Positions 7,310-7,459 of a DNA stretch of 7,459 nucleotides are shown piece after piece. The position numbers and the translations under genes are program-made. This DNA is from Lachnospiraceae bacterium (lineage in GTDB: Bacteria > Bacillota_A > Clostridia > Lachnospirales > Lachnospiraceae), in NCBI GenBank assembly GCA_031262285.1, contig JAISHZ010000378.1:1-7459 (forward strand). Direction: 5' to 3'. A model generated the notes under the pieces. It made no database searches. It was not told where the DNA came from and saw only the letters and a list, made by a program, of their open reading frames with translations. Numbering within the stretch: the first letter of the stretch is position 1; each line of letters opens with the position of its first letter.

Positions 7310-7459
7310 CAAAGAGCGGTGTATACCGGACGAACCGCGCAGAGCCGAGGGGAGTTTTGGGTGTTAGACTCTCTGAGCGTTCCGATGAGACCAAGTGAAA
7401 ATGCGCGCACAAGCAGGCGCTCATTTTCACTTGGTCTCATCTCCACAGAACGTATAACA
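7282..7459 (-). other. Open frame entering from the window edge; possible short gene or leader peptide
   Basis: On the minus strand a frame is open from the window edge to TAA at 7282-7284. From the first internal ATG (7438-7440) it would give 52 residues, beginning MRPSENERLLVRA and ending DRQSREI. GTGGAG directly abuts that ATG, too close for a normal ribosome site, so any real start is probably farther upstream, outside the window. After the TAA the same frame stays open until a TGA at 7194-7196 that overlaps the exporter ATG. I recognise no domain. The peptide is arginine-rich with no membrane segment, and the inverted repeat falls inside it, so it may be non-coding. An upstream leader peptide such as BmrB before bmrCD is a conceivable parallel, without sequence support. 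Confidence 0.2.
7384..7441. repeat. Perfect 20-bp inverted repeat with 18-nt spacer
   Basis: The left arm 7384-7403 (begins GATGAGACC, ends GAAAATG) is the exact reverse complement of the right arm 7422-7441. Inside the spacer, GCGC (7405-7408) and GCGC (7417-7420) can pair after a single C-T mismatch, leaving an 8-nt loop. Outside, CGTTC (7378-7382) and GAACG (7448-7452) can add 5 bp beyond an asymmetric bulge. Neither strand has a T-run after the stem, so it is not a standard intrinsic terminator. Role unknown: a structured RNA element, a dispersed palindromic repeat, or a mobile-element remnant. Confidence 0.9.

Larger units (their letters stand above)
7196..7459. other. Upstream region of the exporter operon without a secure gene
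   Basis: This stretch holds an AT-rich centre (about 7269-7290) with promoter-like boxes on both strands, a 6-bp dyad (7252-7268), an imperfect hairpin with TACAC/GTGTA core (7306-7323), and a 20-bp perfect inverted repeat (7384-7441). Both strands have open frames that leave the window. I see no regulator gene of the MarR or TetR type, no T-box sequence, no tRNA and no intrinsic terminator. The exporter's leader therefore starts in or passes through this region. A dispersed repeat or a leader RNA are both possible. Confidence 0.6.
7214..7459 (+). other. Plus-strand open frame running off the window edge
   Basis: From just after TAG (7211-7213) the plus strand is open for 82 codons to the window edge. 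It has no well-placed ATG: candidates are TTG 7259, GTG 7319 and ATG 7385, none with a clear ribosome site. It reads MRPSENARTSRR then FSLGLI across the inverted repeat, nearly the same words as the minus-strand frame, because the repeat arms are palindromic and in register. I recognise no family. Probably an incidental frame in a structured or repeated sequence, but a divergent short gene cannot be excluded from this window. Confidence 0.12.

Noticed and set aside
7384..7459. Intrinsic terminator of an upstream gene
   Set aside because: The stem is strong enough, but no T-run follows it on either strand.
7282..7459. T-box riboswitch or other known amino-acid leader
   Set aside because: No GGGTGG-type T-box sequence or recognisable Stem I was found on either strand.
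1..7459. CRISPR array, tRNA or rRNA genes, insertion-sequence transposase
   Set aside because: No regularly spaced repeats, no tRNA- or rRNA-like sequence, and no transposase motifs were seen on either strand.

Overview
The window looks like a piece of a moderate-GC Gram-positive (Bacillota/Firmicutes-type) chromosome. This rests on protein style: a heterodimeric ABC exporter pair of the BmrC/BmrD (YheI/YheH) or TM287/288 kind, a YdiF-like ABC-F ATPase, a clostridial-looking threonine synthase, strong AGGAG-type ribosome binding sites and one GTG start. I cannot name the genus.

Every well-supported gene is on the minus strand, so transcription runs from high to low coordinates. In transcription order: (1) about 260 bases without a secure gene (7196-7459), holding a very long perfect inverted repeat, a smaller dyad and overlapping promoter-like boxes; (2) a 571-aa ABC exporter half-transporter with a degenerate ATPase site (7195-5480); (3) its 580-aa partner with an intact catalytic glutamate (5483-3741), joined to it by a 4-base GTGA overlap; (4) a 206-aa cytidylate-kinase-like P-loop NMP kinase (3697-3077); (5) a 637-aa ABC-F ribosome-associated ATPase (3058-1145); (6) the first 370 residues of threonine synthase, thrC (1110-1, cut by the window edge). 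Gaps between genes are -4, 43, 18 and 34 bases. None contains a convincing terminator, and each downstream gene has its own Shine-Dalgarno site, so the five genes could form one operon.

The two exporter subunits almost certainly work together as one membrane pump with one active and one degenerate ATP site. The ABC-F protein would act on the ribosome, and the kinase on a nucleoside monophosphate (probably CMP/dCMP). ThrC makes threonine and has no obvious link to the others. Exporter plus ABC-F is suggestive of an antibiotic or translation-stress response, but co-location is the only evidence.

The genes themselves are ordinary. The unexplained part is 7200-7459: a 20-bp perfect inverted repeat with an 18-nt spacer, inside a stretch where both strands have long open frames reaching the window edge. 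It may be a dispersed repeat, a structured leader RNA, or the end of a neighbouring short gene.
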